This document shows positions 56,229 through 64,000 of a DNA stretch of 64,000 nucleotides, one piece after another (the stretch's first letter is position 1; each line of letters starts with the position of its first letter). The stretch is from CATQHQ01 sp965243805. GTDB taxonomy: Bacteria > Gemmatimonadota > Gemmatimonadetes > Longimicrobiales > Gaopeijiaceae. The stretch covers positions 2,542,001-2,606,000 of the forward strand of contig OZ251577.1 of NCBI GenBank assembly GCA_965243805.1. Reading direction: 5' to 3'. The translations under genes were made by a program, and so were the position numbers. A model generated the notes under the pieces. The model was not told the DNA's origin and ran no database searches. It was given only the letters and a program-made list of their open reading frames with translations.

Positions 56229-56676
56229 AGCCGCACTCCTTGTGACTTCCGTCGCAGAACGGCTTGGCGGACGACTCGCCGCAGCGGCAGAGTGCGCCCT
56301 TGCGTCCCCTTGACGTGCCGCCGTCGGCGGCGACCACCGTCAGCGGCCCCCGCACGAGCAGCGGCCCGTTGGCGGCGCAGACGATCGTCACGGGGTCGTC
56401 CGCAGCGGCGTCGCCTCCCCCGCCGGCGTCGCCTCCCTCGCCAGGCGCCAGCTGTCCGCCCTGGATGACGCCGGCGTCGGCAAACCCGGCCGAGTGGTGG
56501 GCGTCGTCGCAGTACGGCTTCGTTTGCGACGCGCCGCACCGACACAGGAACGCCTCGCTGGTGTCTTCCACCTTGCCGGCGGGCAGTTCGATCCGGATCC
56601 GCCCCGTCAGGTGAAGCGGTCCATCCGCGTTGATCGTGCACAGGTTGCCGCCGTGGTCGCTCGCGTTCTCGTTCAT
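56218..56676 (-). CDS. Double CDGSH iron-sulfur domain protein
   Basis: A 152-residue protein with two CDGSH-type 2Fe-2S motifs: FLCRCGASQTKPYCDDAHH near residue 45 and LCRCGESSAKPFCDGSH near residue 132. An N-terminal DGPLHLTGRIRI and a middle NGPLLVRGPLTV repeat show that the protein is an internal duplication. A Gly/Asp-rich linker joins the halves. The first motif has DDAH where DGSH is usual. The ATG at 56676 has a strong GGAGGAAAG site. Likely a cytosolic electron-transfer or cluster-transfer protein. Confidence 0.88.
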   Translation of the reverse strand: MNENASDHGGNLCTINADGPLHLTGRIRIELPAGKVEDTSEAFLCRCGASQTKPYCDDAHHSAGFADAGVIQGGQLAPGEGGDAGGGGDAAADDPVTIVCAANGPLLVRGPLTVVAADGGTSRGRKGALCRCGESSAKPFCDGSHKECGFRG

Positions 56677-56700
56677 GTTCGTCTTTCCTCCGTGAGTCGA

Positions 56701-56740
56701 GGTCACATCCGCCAGTAGCTGGTCACATCCGCCGGTAGCG
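56701..56740. repeat. 20-bp tandem duplication of the end of the ETF-QO gene
   Basis: GGTCACATCCGCCAGTAGCT is immediately followed by GGTCACATCCGCCGGTAGCG. The second unit holds the last codons and stop of the minus-strand gene. It is the third stop-codon echo in the window. Confidence 0.7.
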
Positions 56741-58393
56741 CGGTCCGCTTCCGCCTTCTCGGGGCGCCCAACGTGGGCCGAGCACGTCGGTGGCTTTGCA
56801 GTCTACGCAGTTGGGCGCATTCACCACCAAGCGGTCGCCGTCGCGCTCGTAGACGCCCGCTGGGCAAAGGTGAACGTACATCTCGGCCACCTCGGGAGGC
56901 ACGTCCTGGCCGACCGCCAAGTGGGACGGAATGTCGTCGCGGGTCCGGTTCCCGCTCTTGAACACGGCGTCGGTTTTGGACACGGCCAGGGGCCCGGAGC
57001 CGTCCACGGCCTTGCCTAGCCGCTTGGGCTCGGAGGCGTCGGCCGCCGTGGGAATCCTCCGCGCCGGCAGCCGTCCCCGAGTCAGGGTCGCCAGTCCCGC
57101 CTTGGCACTGCCTGCCACGAAGCCGCTCTTGAAGGCGAGCCGCATGTTGCGGTTGCGTCGCAAGTCATCAGCGATGAACGACCGGTCCGCGGCTTCGGTG
57201 CACGGCGCCAGCGCTTCCGCCGAGACGTCGCCGCGACAGAGGGCTCGGTAGATCGTGCGGGCCGCCAACATCCCCGAGTGCATGGCGTAGTGGACGCCCT
57301 TCAAGGTGGCTACGTCCACATAGCCGGCCGCGTCGCCCACGATGCACAGGCCGGCGCCGTGACGACGGACGGGAAGGGAATGAAAGCCGCCTTCGGGGAT
57401 CGTCTTCGCGCCCCACTCCAGGAGCTCGCCGCCGTCGAGGAGTTGCCGGAACAGGGGGTGATGCTTGAGCCGCTGGAGCAGCGCGTGCACATCGAGGCGT
57501 GCGTTCTCGTAGTCGAGGCTCGCTACCAGCCCCAGCGCCACCAGGTCGTCGTCCAGGGGATAGGCGAACGAGCCGCCGAAGCCGTCCTTCAGCAGGGGCC
57601 ATCCCATGGTGTGGACGACCCGGTCCAGGGGCTTGCGTACCTGCCACAGTTCCTTGACGCCCAAGGAGTAGATCTGGGGGTTGGGGGACTTGATCCCCTC
57701 CCACTCCATGTACGCCTGCGACAGAGCGCCCCGGGTGCCTTCCGACAGCACCGTCACACGGGAAGTCACGTCCACCGGCGGCATGAAGGCGCTGCTCTTG
57801 CGGCCGTCCCGGTCCAGCCCCGAAGGCGTGGTGCGTGCGCCGACCACTTGGTCGCCGTCCACCAGCAGGCTCTCCACGGGAAAGCCGGGCAGGACGTTCA
57901 CGCCGGCCTCTTCCGCCCGCTCGCCTAGCCAGCGCACGATCTCGCAGATCGACGCCACGTAGTTGCCGTGGTTGCGCATCGTCGGGGGAGTGGGAATGCG
58001 CGTGGCGCTGCCTTCTCGAAGGAAGTACACGGCCTCGCGCTCCACGCGCCTGCGGAAGGGGAACTCGGAGTCGGGGGTCCCGGGGAAGAGTTCGCGAAAC
58101 GCCCTCGGATCGACTACGGCGCCCGACAGGTTGTGCTCGCCCAGCCCCTCGGCCTTCTCCAGCACCGCCACTTCGATCTCGCTCGGCCCGGTCCCCGCTT
58201 CCGCGCCCTCTGCCGCCAAGCGCGCCAGCTCGATCGCCCCCGCCAACCCCGCCGGACCCGCGCCCACGAACACCACGTCCATGGGCACCGCCTCGGCGTC
58301 GGGCGCGTCGCTTACGATGAAGCGGTCCTGGCGCAGCGCGGGCTGGTGGCGGGACGGACGAACGTCGGCTCCGGCGGGCAGGAGGGCGGCCAC
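56723..58393 (-). CDS. Electron-transfer flavoprotein-ubiquinone oxidoreductase
   Basis: A 556-residue flavoprotein. The FAD-binding Rossmann motif is VVFVGAGPAGLAGAIELARL near residue 40, followed by LGEHNLSGAVVDPRAF. The second FAD motif is GLCIVGDAAGYVDVATLKG. The C-terminal 4Fe-4S domain has HLCPAGVYE and NAPNCVDCKATDVLGPRW. It passes electrons from ETF, reduced by acyl-CoA dehydrogenases, to quinone at the membrane. The GTG start lies 3 nt after the ANKH-like transporter stop. Confidence 0.93.
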   Translation of the reverse strand: MAALLPAGADVRPSRHQPALRQDRFIVSDAPDAEAVPMDVVFVGAGPAGLAGAIELARLAAEGAEAGTGPSEIEVAVLEKAEGLGEHNLSGAVVDPRAFRELFPGTPDSEFPFRRRVEREAVYFLREGSATRIPTPPTMRNHGNYVASICEIVRWLGERAEEAGVNVLPGFPVESLLVDGDQVVGARTTPSGLDRDGRKSSAFMPPVDVTSRVTVLSEGTRGALSQAYMEWEGIKSPNPQIYSLGVKELWQVRKPLDRVVHTMGWPLLKDGFGGSFAYPLDDDLVALGLVASLDYENARLDVHALLQRLKHHPLFRQLLDGGELLEWGAKTIPEGGFHSLPVRRHGAGLCIVGDAAGYVDVATLKGVHYAMHSGMLAARTIYRALCRGDVSAEALAPCTEAADRSFIADDLRRNRNMRLAFKSGFVAGSAKAGLATLTRGRLPARRIPTAADASEPKRLGKAVDGSGPLAVSKTDAVFKSGNRTRDDIPSHLAVGQDVPPEVAEMYVHLCPAGVYERDGDRLVVNAPNCVDCKATDVLGPRWAPREGGSGPRYRRM

Positions 58394-58396
58394 CGC

Positions 58397-59902
58397 TTAC
58401 GCCCCCTCCAGTGCGCGGGCGCTCACTGTCTCCGCCGCGCGCCGCGCCTTTTCCGCCGTGCGCCGCGCCTTGAGTTCCGGCACGACCAAGCTCCGACAGC
58501 GCCGCACCAGGAACGCCCCCTCCACCATGAGGCCGGCCACCGCCAGCCCCACGCCCAGCCCCGCGCCCCACGTTGCTTGGGTGCCGGCCCCCGCCAGCAG
58601 AAGCACCGTGGCCGCCGTCACGATGCTCGCCATGCGCAGCACCGCCCCCATGCCCACGACGCCCGTGCGGCCGGCGCCCACGAAGAGCCCCTGGTAGTAC
58701 TGGCGAACCGCGTACAGGATGGGGTACGCCGCCGCCAGGGGGAGCGCGGTGCCCGCGAGGGCCAGCAGCTCGGGCTCCGATTCCAGGGCCAGGAGACCCC
58801 CGAGAAGCGGACCACGCACGCCGGGAAGGGAGAGAAGCAGGAGCACTCCCGTCATGGCCAGCGCCAAGACCCCACCCCACGCCCGAACTCGCCTGTACGC
58901 CTCGGAGCAGTGCACCAGCGCGATGCTGGCGTGCTGGAGCTGCCCGACCGGTGCCGCCACGAACCACCCGACCGCCTCCACGATCCCGAAGGCGGCGATC
59001 GCCCGGTCCGGGTCCGCCGTCCGGGCCAGCACCACGTTGATGATCAGAGGCGTGGCCCACCACATGAGGACGTTGAGCATCAGCGGGGCGGAGAAGCGCG
59101 CCACCTTCTGGTTGTCGGGCCCGTCGTCGCTCCCCTCCAGCTCCAAGTCGGGTGTGGACGACCACAGAACCACCAGCGTCTCCACCATCAGCCCGACCGT
59201 GAACGCGGCCGCTCCCAGCCATGCCCCGCCGCCCGTGGCGAGCATCCCGAACGCCACCACGGCCAGCACTGCCGTTCGCCCGGAGGTGGCGAAGGCGATC
59301 GGCCCGGTGCGACGCCCGGCCACCAATCGCCCCTGGTGACAGGAGCGCACCGCGGTGAGGAGCGGGACGGGCCAGAGGAAGCGCATGGCGTCGACCGCCT
59401 CCGTCAGCACTTGAGGGCTCACGCCGCCTGCCGAACCGCCGCCCTCCGAGCCGCCGCCCAGGAGCAGACCGAAGACCCAAGGGCCAGCACCCGTGAAGGC
59501 GATCAGCGCGCCCAGAAGGGAGAAGAGGGCGCCGATCAGGTAGGCGAACCGCTTGACCGCCGCGAACGACCCTTGGACCAGAAGCCGCGCCGCGGCCACC
59601 TGCTGGACGACGAAGAGGGGCGCGTAGAGGACGCCGCACACCGAGAAGGCCACGCCGTAGCCCGCCAAGGCCGCAACGGGGTCGGTGGAGCGCCCCAGCG
59701 CCGCCGCCAGGATGGGGTTGGTGCTGGTCAGCAAGACGCTCGTGGCGGCCAGCGGGGCGTAGAAGCGGGCGAAGCCGGCCGGGGTGACTGGGCCGCCGAC
59801 CTGCGACCCGCCATGGAGACCTTCCAAATCGGACGGGATCGTGGAGCTTTTCAGATGTCCTTTGCGCAACGCCCGTCCTTCCTCGGAACCCGCGGCGCCC
59901 AT
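58397..59902 (-). CDS. MOP-superfamily membrane protein (ANKH/MATE-like)
   Basis: A 501-residue protein with about 12 membrane helices. The opening FYAPLAATSVLLTSTNPILAAALGRSTDP, here in two blocks, followed by ALAGYGVAFSVCGVLYAPLF resembles bacterial ANKH-like members of the MATE/flippase superfamily. The second half repeats the pattern (FSAPLMLNVLMWWATPLIIN). These export small solutes or flip lipids, and the substrate is unknown. The start at ATG 59902 precedes a 40-residue hydrophilic leader, and a later start is possible. Divergent from phzF-like across 14 nt. Confidence 0.72.
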   Translation of the reverse strand: MGAAGSEEGRALRKGHLKSSTIPSDLEGLHGGSQVGGPVTPAGFARFYAPLAATSVLLTSTNPILAAALGRSTDPVAALAGYGVAFSVCGVLYAPLFVVQQVAAARLLVQGSFAAVKRFAYLIGALFSLLGALIAFTGAGPWVFGLLLGGGSEGGGSAGGVSPQVLTEAVDAMRFLWPVPLLTAVRSCHQGRLVAGRRTGPIAFATSGRTAVLAVVAFGMLATGGGAWLGAAAFTVGLMVETLVVLWSSTPDLELEGSDDGPDNQKVARFSAPLMLNVLMWWATPLIINVVLARTADPDRAIAAFGIVEAVGWFVAAPVGQLQHASIALVHCSEAYRRVRAWGGVLALAMTGVLLLLSLPGVRGPLLGGLLALESEPELLALAGTALPLAAAYPILYAVRQYYQGLFVGAGRTGVVGMGAVLRMASIVTAATVLLLAGAGTQATWGAGLGVGLAVAGLMVEGAFLVRRCRSLVVPELKARRTAEKARRAAETVSARALEGA

Positions 59903-59916
59903 CCCGGAGCGAGACG

Positions 59917-60762
59917 ATGACCAGAAGTGGGATACCATTCTACACCGTGGACGCATTCACGGACAAACCGTTCGGAGGCAACCCCGCCGCCGTGTGCCTG
60001 GATGCCGACGACATCTCCGATGTGGGACGGCAGCGGATCGCGGCGGAGATGAACCTCTCCGAGACGGCCTTCGTCTACCGGCCGGCGGCCGACGGCGTTC
60101 GCAGGCTTCGTTGGTTCACGCCGGTGGCCGAAGTGCCCCTCTGCGGCCACGCGACCCTGGCCAGCGCCCACGTGCTGATCCGCGAGGAGGGGATGCCGGC
60201 GCCCGTGACGTTCGACTCGGCGTCGGGTCCGCTGATCGTCCACGAAGACGGGGACCGCCTGCTCATGGACTTCCCCGCCGCCCCGGCCGTGCAGGGGGCG
60301 ATGCCGGCGGGCCTGCTGGACGCGCTGGGGCTGGCCTCCACAGCACCGGACGGTCCCGTCGGACGGCCGATCTTCGCTGCGTCCGGCAAGGTGGCGCTGG
60401 TGGCCCTTCTGTCCGAGGACGCCGTGCGCTCCGCTCGTCCCGACTTCGGGGCTCTGGCCCGGGTCGCTCTGCCCGGCGCGCTGATGGGGATCGCGGTCAC
60501 GGCTCCGGGAGACGACCCGGAGGTGGACTTCGTGTCGCGCTTCTTCGCGCCCTTGCTGGGAGTGGATGAGGACCCGGTCACGGGCGTCGCCCACACCACC
60601 TTGGCGCCGTGGTGGGCGGCGGTCTTGGGCAAGACGGAGATGTCCGCCCGTCAGCGGTCGGCGCGGGGCGGTGCGCTGGTGGTGCGGGCCAAGGGCGCCC
60701 GAGTGGAGCTGGTGGGCCAAGCGGTGACGGTGGCGACGGGAACGATGGTGCGCCCGGAATGA
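59917..60762 (+). CDS. PhzF-family isomerase/epimerase
   Basis: A 281-residue protein with the PhzF/diaminopimelate-epimerase fold. Features are FYTVDAFTDKPFGGNPAAVCL, catalytic Glu in NLSETAFVYRP near residue 49, FTPVAEVPLCGHATLASAHVL, and a C-terminal FFAPLLGVDEDPVTGVAHTTL. Family members isomerise small amino-acid-derived acids, and the substrate is unknown. The full family length is present and the frame is intact. Confidence 0.9.
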   Translation: MTRSGIPFYTVDAFTDKPFGGNPAAVCLDADDISDVGRQRIAAEMNLSETAFVYRPAADGVRRLRWFTPVAEVPLCGHATLASAHVLIREEGMPAPVTFDSASGPLIVHEDGDRLLMDFPAAPAVQGAMPAGLLDALGLASTAPDGPVGRPIFAASGKVALVALLSEDAVRSARPDFGALARVALPGALMGIAVTAPGDDPEVDFVSRFFAPLLGVDEDPVTGVAHTTLAPWWAAVLGKTEMSARQRSARGGALVVRAKGARVELVGQAVTVATGTMVRPE

Positions 60763-60785
60763 CCCTGCTGGCCGCGCCTAGGGGA

Positions 60786-61043
60786 TTAGAGGTCCGACAC
60801 GTCGATCGACTCGTCGATCAGCATGACGGGAATCCCCTGGCGGATCGGGTACAGGATGCGGCCGTCCTCCCGCAACAGCCCCTCGGCGACGGGTTCGGCG
60901 ACGGGTTCGCCGCCCAGCGTCTTCGCCCGGCCCTCGGCGACGGCCGCGTTCAGCCGCTCCAGGACGGCGGCGTCTGCCATGGCCACGGGCGCCTTGGTGT
61001 CCGGGCAGACTAGAATGTCGAGAAGCTCCTTGTCCAAGGGCAC
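60786..61043 (-). CDS. Trm112/UPF0434-like protein
   Basis: An 85-residue protein opening PLDKELLDILVCPDTKAPV and ending LREDGRILYPIRQGIPVMLIDES, the usual Trm112-like pattern. The insert AEGRAKTLGGEPVAEPVAEG lengthens the middle. Only one cysteine of the zinc set is present. GTG 61043 is chosen because AGGAG sits 5 nt upstream, better than GTG 61049. Homologues activate methyltransferases. Partner unknown. Confidence 0.8.
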   Translation of the reverse strand: MPLDKELLDILVCPDTKAPVAMADAAVLERLNAAVAEGRAKTLGGEPVAEPVAEGLLREDGRILYPIRQGIPVMLIDESIDVSDL

Positions 61044-61095
61044 GGCCACTCCTTTTGCGTCGAGCTTTGCGTCCAGCGTGCGAGGTCCACGGATC

Positions 61096-61620
61096 ATGAC
61101 GATGACGGCGAACCGCAATCTACGGTACTTCCTCTTGGCGGCGCTTGCCCTCTTGGCGGTGCTTGCCGCCACGGCCGCGGCCCAAGCTCCGAGTCGCGAT
61201 GCGCGCGCTCAGGACGCTCGGCAATCCCAGTCTCTCCCCGCGCCCGGCAAGGCTTGGGTGGTCTTCGGCGCCGACACCGTGGTGGCCGAGGTGGCGAGCG
61301 AGCCGGCGCAGCGGGAGCAGGGCCTCATGAACCGCGCCACCGTCCCCGACGGCACCGGGATGCTCTTCGTCTTTCCCGAGAGCGAGTACCGCTCCTTCTG
61401 GATGAAGGACACCCGGGTCCCGCTGGACATCGCCTTCTTCGACGACGGCTACCGAATCGCCGGCATCAAGCAGATGGAGCCAATGGACGAGAGCCTCACC
61501 GACTCGGATGCGCCCACGGCCTTGGTTCTGGAGGTTCGCAGGGGATGGTTCGCCGAGCAGGGGATTGGTCCCGGCGACGAAGCCACGGTCGTCTTCGGTC
61601 CCGGCTTGGTGGTGCGCTGA
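61096..61620 (+). CDS. DUF192-family secreted protein
   Basis: A 174-residue exported protein. A signal peptide (YFLLAALALLAVLAATAAAQ) is followed by a DUF192 domain: ASEPAQREQGLMNRATVPDG, MLFVFPESEYRSFWMKDTRV, PLDIAFFDDGYRIAGI and LVLEVRRGWFAEQGI. The family is small, beta-rich and of unknown function. It is divergent from the Trm112-like gene and convergent with the aminotransferase gene 6 nt downstream. Confidence 0.88.
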   Translation: MTMTANRNLRYFLLAALALLAVLAATAAAQAPSRDARAQDARQSQSLPAPGKAWVVFGADTVVAEVASEPAQREQGLMNRATVPDGTGMLFVFPESEYRSFWMKDTRVPLDIAFFDDGYRIAGIKQMEPMDESLTDSDAPTALVLEVRRGWFAEQGIGPGDEATVVFGPGLVVR

Positions 61621-61626
61621 AGGGCG

Positions 61627-62793
61627 TCAGCCCAGCGCTTCCTCCAACGCCGACGCAAGCGCCTCCACGTCTCCCTCGTCGTTGTAGACGTTGGGCGAGA
61701 CCCGGACGCTGGCGCCTCTGAACGACACACCAACCCGGTGGCGTTCCAGGCACGCCTTCACCCTCTCCGCGTCGGTCCCCGTCGGCAGCCCCAGCCCGAA
61801 GAGGTGGGTGCTGCGCCACCGCTCGTCTTCCACGCGCACGCCCAGCGCACGCAACCGGGGGAAGAGCTCCCGCGTGAGGGCGGCGCAGTAGGCGGAGACC
61901 CGCTCCGGTCCCCATTCCAACACCCAACCTAGCGACGCCGAGAGGGCTGGGATCAGGGCAAAGTTGCTGCGCTGGCCCACATCGAACCTGGCGGCTCCCG
62001 GCTGGTACTCGTCCACGTAGTCGACCAAGCCGGCGAAGTTCTCCGAACCGCGACGGCCGATCCAGGTCTCTTCCAGCGGCACTCCGTCCAGGTACCGCTC
62101 GCCGAACCACGCCAATGAAAGGGAGTACGGCCCCAGAAGCCACTTGTAGCCCGCTACCACCAGCGCGTCCGGGGCCACTTCCGACACGTCCACCGGCACT
62201 GCCCCCACCGACTGGGTGCCGTCGAGGACCAAGGCCGCTCCCACCTCCCGGCTCCGCTCCCGCACCGCCTTCAGATCGAACCGGGTGCCGTCGGTCCAGT
62301 GGACGGTTCCCATGGCGACCGCCGCCGTGCCGGAGTCGATCCGGTCCACGATGCGCTCGGTCCATCCGGCGCCTCGCCTGCCGTCGCCCGGCGGTTCCAC
62401 GACCCGCACTTCGCCGCCCTGGTCGGCGGCCAGGCGGCGCCACGGGTAGACGTTGCCTGGGAACTGCTCGTGGAGGACGACCACGTTCCTGCCCGGCCCC
62501 AACGGCGTGTTGCGGGCGATCGTCGAGACTGCGTACGAGACCGACGGTACCGTCGCCACGTCACGAGGCCGGGGCGCGCCCACCAGCCGGGCGAAGCGCG
62601 CTCGAAGCTCGTCGGCGGGCCGGAAGAAATCCTCGGGCGAGATCGCCTGGGGGAAGCGCTTGGCCCGCAGCCCCTCGATCCCCGCCGCCTCGGCGGCTCG
62701 GGGGAGCGGCCCCATGTAGGCGCAGTTCAGGTAGTGGAAGTCGCGGGGGAGGGAGAAGTGCTCCCGCTGGCAGGCGAGGTCCTGCCTCCTCAC
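61627..62793 (-). CDS. Class V PLP-dependent aminotransferase-family protein
   Basis: A 388-residue fold-type I PLP enzyme: FHYLNCAYMGPLPRAAEAAG near residue 20, ALVLDGTQSVGAVPVDV with the PLP Asp, and the Schiff-base lysine in VVAGYKWLLGPYSLS. It belongs to the cysteine desulfurase/kynureninase-like group, but the exact reaction is unclear. GTG 62793 overlaps the TAXI lipoprotein stop (GTGA), so it is the third gene of a TRAP operon and may process the imported compound. Confidence 0.85.
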   Translation of the reverse strand: MRRQDLACQREHFSLPRDFHYLNCAYMGPLPRAAEAAGIEGLRAKRFPQAISPEDFFRPADELRARFARLVGAPRPRDVATVPSVSYAVSTIARNTPLGPGRNVVVLHEQFPGNVYPWRRLAADQGGEVRVVEPPGDGRRGAGWTERIVDRIDSGTAAVAMGTVHWTDGTRFDLKAVRERSREVGAALVLDGTQSVGAVPVDVSEVAPDALVVAGYKWLLGPYSLSLAWFGERYLDGVPLEETWIGRRGSENFAGLVDYVDEYQPGAARFDVGQRSNFALIPALSASLGWVLEWGPERVSAYCAALTRELFPRLRALGVRVEDERWRSTHLFGLGLPTGTDAERVKACLERHRVGVSFRGASVRVSPNVYNDEGDVEALASALEEALG

Positions 62794-63824
62794 GAACCTG
62801 CGCCGGGCAGGTGCGCCGTCATCCACTCCTGCGTCGTCGGGTGGACGTCGATCGGAGCCACCAGCAGCGACTCCATGCGGATCTGGTTCACCATCTCGTG
62901 AACCTGGCCCAGATCGTTCTGCTCTTCGGCCAGCAGGTGCAGCACATGGCTCACCACGTCGGAGGGCACGTCCTCCATCGCCACCACCCAGTTGAGGACC
63001 GCCGCCGTGGTCACCTCCCCGTCCATCGCCGGGTAGACGCCTTGGGGGATCGTGCCCCGGGAGTAGTAGGGGTAACGGCTCTGGAGCAGATCGATCTTCT
63101 CCGTTTCCATCGCCAGGAGGCGAGCGCCGCCCGTGGTGGTGGCCTCCAGCACCGCGGCAGCAGGGTACCCGACCGAGATGATCGCCGCGTCCAGCGCACC
63201 GTCCTTCAGCGCTGTGGCCGATTCGGTGAAGCTCAGGTAGCGGGGCGTCACGTCGTCGTAGGTCAGGTCGTAGGCCGCCAGGACCTGTCGCGCCATCTGC
63301 TCCGTGCCGCTCCCCGCTGCGCCCACCGACACGGTCTGGCCGCGAAGGTCCGCCACCGAGGTAGCCGCCGATCCTCGCGACACCAGGACGTGGGTCACGT
63401 TGGGGTAGAGAGGCGCCAGTATGCGGAGCCCTTCCACCGCCTCGTCGTAGTCCTGTCCGCCAGTCGCCGCCTCGTAGATCGTGTTGCCGGTGGCGAACGC
63501 CAAGTCGGTCTGGCGTTCCCGAAGACGGTTGACGTTCTCCACCGAGCCGCCGCTTACCTCTGCGGTGTACTGGCGCACCGTGTCCATGACCGAGAGGCGC
63601 GCCGCCAGCGCTCCGCCCAGCGGGTAGTAGATGCCGCCGGTGCCAGCGGTCCCCAAGCTCATGAACGCCCGGGTGCCCGAGTCGGAGCAAGCGGCCCCGG
63701 CCACGACGGCTGCCGCCGACAGCGCCATGTGAAGGATGGGCTTGGCGGCCCGCCACCGGGGAAGCTGCGACCGGGTTGCGGCCCGAGTCTGGGACGTTCG
63801 GTTGGTTCGGCAACGAGTACTCAT
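62790..63824 (-). CDS. TAXI-family TRAP transporter substrate-binding lipoprotein
   Basis: A 344-residue lipoprotein with lipobox AAAVVAGAAC near residue 40. A TAXI-type domain follows: FMSLGTAGTGGIYYPLGGAL, VENVNRLRERQTDLAFATGN and LRGQTVSVGAAGSGTEQMAR. It captures a carboxylate or amino acid in the periplasm for the TRAP permease. The ATG at 63824 overlaps the permease stop by 4 nt (63821-63824). Confidence 0.9.
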   Translation of the reverse strand: MSTRCRTNRTSQTRAATRSQLPRWRAAKPILHMALSAAAVVAGAACSDSGTRAFMSLGTAGTGGIYYPLGGALAARLSVMDTVRQYTAEVSGGSVENVNRLRERQTDLAFATGNTIYEAATGGQDYDEAVEGLRILAPLYPNVTHVLVSRGSAATSVADLRGQTVSVGAAGSGTEQMARQVLAAYDLTYDDVTPRYLSFTESATALKDGALDAAIISVGYPAAAVLEATTTGGARLLAMETEKIDLLQSRYPYYSRGTIPQGVYPAMDGEVTTAAVLNWVVAMEDVPSDVVSHVLHLLAEEQNDLGQVHEMVNQIRMESLLVAPIDVHPTTQEWMTAHLPGAGS

Positions 63825-64000
63825 TCCACAACGTCTCCTTGGGAGTTGGAGGAAGAAGAAGGGCTTGCGAGAGCGGAAGATGGGTTCGGAACGCCGACGA
63901 AGCCCGCGACCAGGAAGAGGCCCAAGCCGATTCCGTCCCACAGGACTCCGGGCAGGACCAGAGCCAGCGCGGCGGCCAGCAGGACCGCACGCCGCCACCC
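63821..64000 (-). CDS. TRAP transporter permease, C-terminal end (cut by window edge)
   Basis: The last 59 residues of an open frame entering from the right edge. The hydrophobic helix pair AVLLAAALALVLPGVLWDGI and GLGLFLVAGFVGVP is followed by a Ser-rich tail. Together with the 4-nt overlap with a TAXI binding protein, this fits the C-terminus of a fused 4TM/12TM TRAP permease. Confidence 0.7.
   Translation of the reverse strand, partial: GWRRAVLLAAALALVLPGVLWDGIGLGLFLVAGFVGVPNPSSALASPSSSSNSQGDVVE

Overview
The window is GC-rich bacterial DNA with short intergenic gaps and many 4-nt stop/start overlaps. The gene content suggests a member of the Gemmatimonadota or a close relative. Supporting content includes a HExxHxxGxxH metalloprotease of the DUF5117/DUF5118 type, an M56 peptidase fused to a TonB C-terminal domain, a lipoprotein that is only a TonB-receptor plug, a DUF481 outer-membrane protein, secreted S9 and M20 peptidases, beta-propeller lipoproteins and a TAXI-TRAP transporter. 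This placement is inferred from gene families. No rRNA or other phylogenetic marker was used.

Layout. 1-2.5 kb (minus): the first genes of a type I-like BREX operon, brxA-brxB-brxC, with brxC cut by the window edge. 2.7-30.5 kb: mostly chromosomal genes. These are a plug-domain lipoprotein, a desuccinylase-like peptidase, a GCS2-CBS fusion, a nitroreductase, DUF3052, TerC, tRNA-Arg(CCG), RNase P RNA, a histidine phosphatase, DUF481, a persulfide-dioxygenase-like MBL-rhodanese protein, tRNA-Lys(CTT), manA, an M56-TonB protein behind a broken blaI, an SGNH hydrolase, an S9 peptidase, a lone AAA ATPase, an outer-membrane barrel and an M20 peptidase. They end with a five-gene operon (Fe-S subunit, NrfD-like membrane subunit, molybdopterin subunit, TorD chaperone, SulP transporter) that resembles a cytoplasm-facing sulfite dehydrogenase (SoeABC-like) with a sulfate transporter.

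31.7-49.1 kb is a composite defence island. Eight minus-strand genes run 49.1 to 33.2 kb: an XRE-SNF2-DUF3883 helicase, a GHKL ATPase with a PD-(D/E)XK-like tail, a C5-cytosine methyltransferase, an unknown winged-helix-like protein, a DUF1156 methylase, an AAA ATPase, a short chimeric ORF and a DUF499 ATPase. The helicase, DUF1156 and DUF499 genes match a helicase-methylase-ATPase defence layout. The GHKL/methyltransferase pair and the AAA/chimera pair look like modules inserted into it. At 31.7-33.2 kb on the plus strand lies a second AAA ATPase with a truncated partner.

The island is bracketed by two recombination scars in direct orientation. Each holds a copy of a membrane-anchored coiled-coil gene with its upstream DNA (30.5-31.3 and 50.6-51.06 kb) and an array of 19-bp tandem repeats (31.36-31.51 and 50.41-50.54 kb) next to the 5' end of a lipoprotein gene. 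That lipoprotein gene is intact on the right and a stub on the left. A fragment of mutY is also embedded in the right scar.

51-64 kb returns to chromosomal genes: mutY, the DUF5117-type metalloprotease, a propeller protein, a double-CDGSH protein, ETF-quinone oxidoreductase, an ANKH/MATE-like transporter, PhzF, Trm112-like, DUF192, a class V aminotransferase, a TAXI lipoprotein and the end of a TRAP permease.
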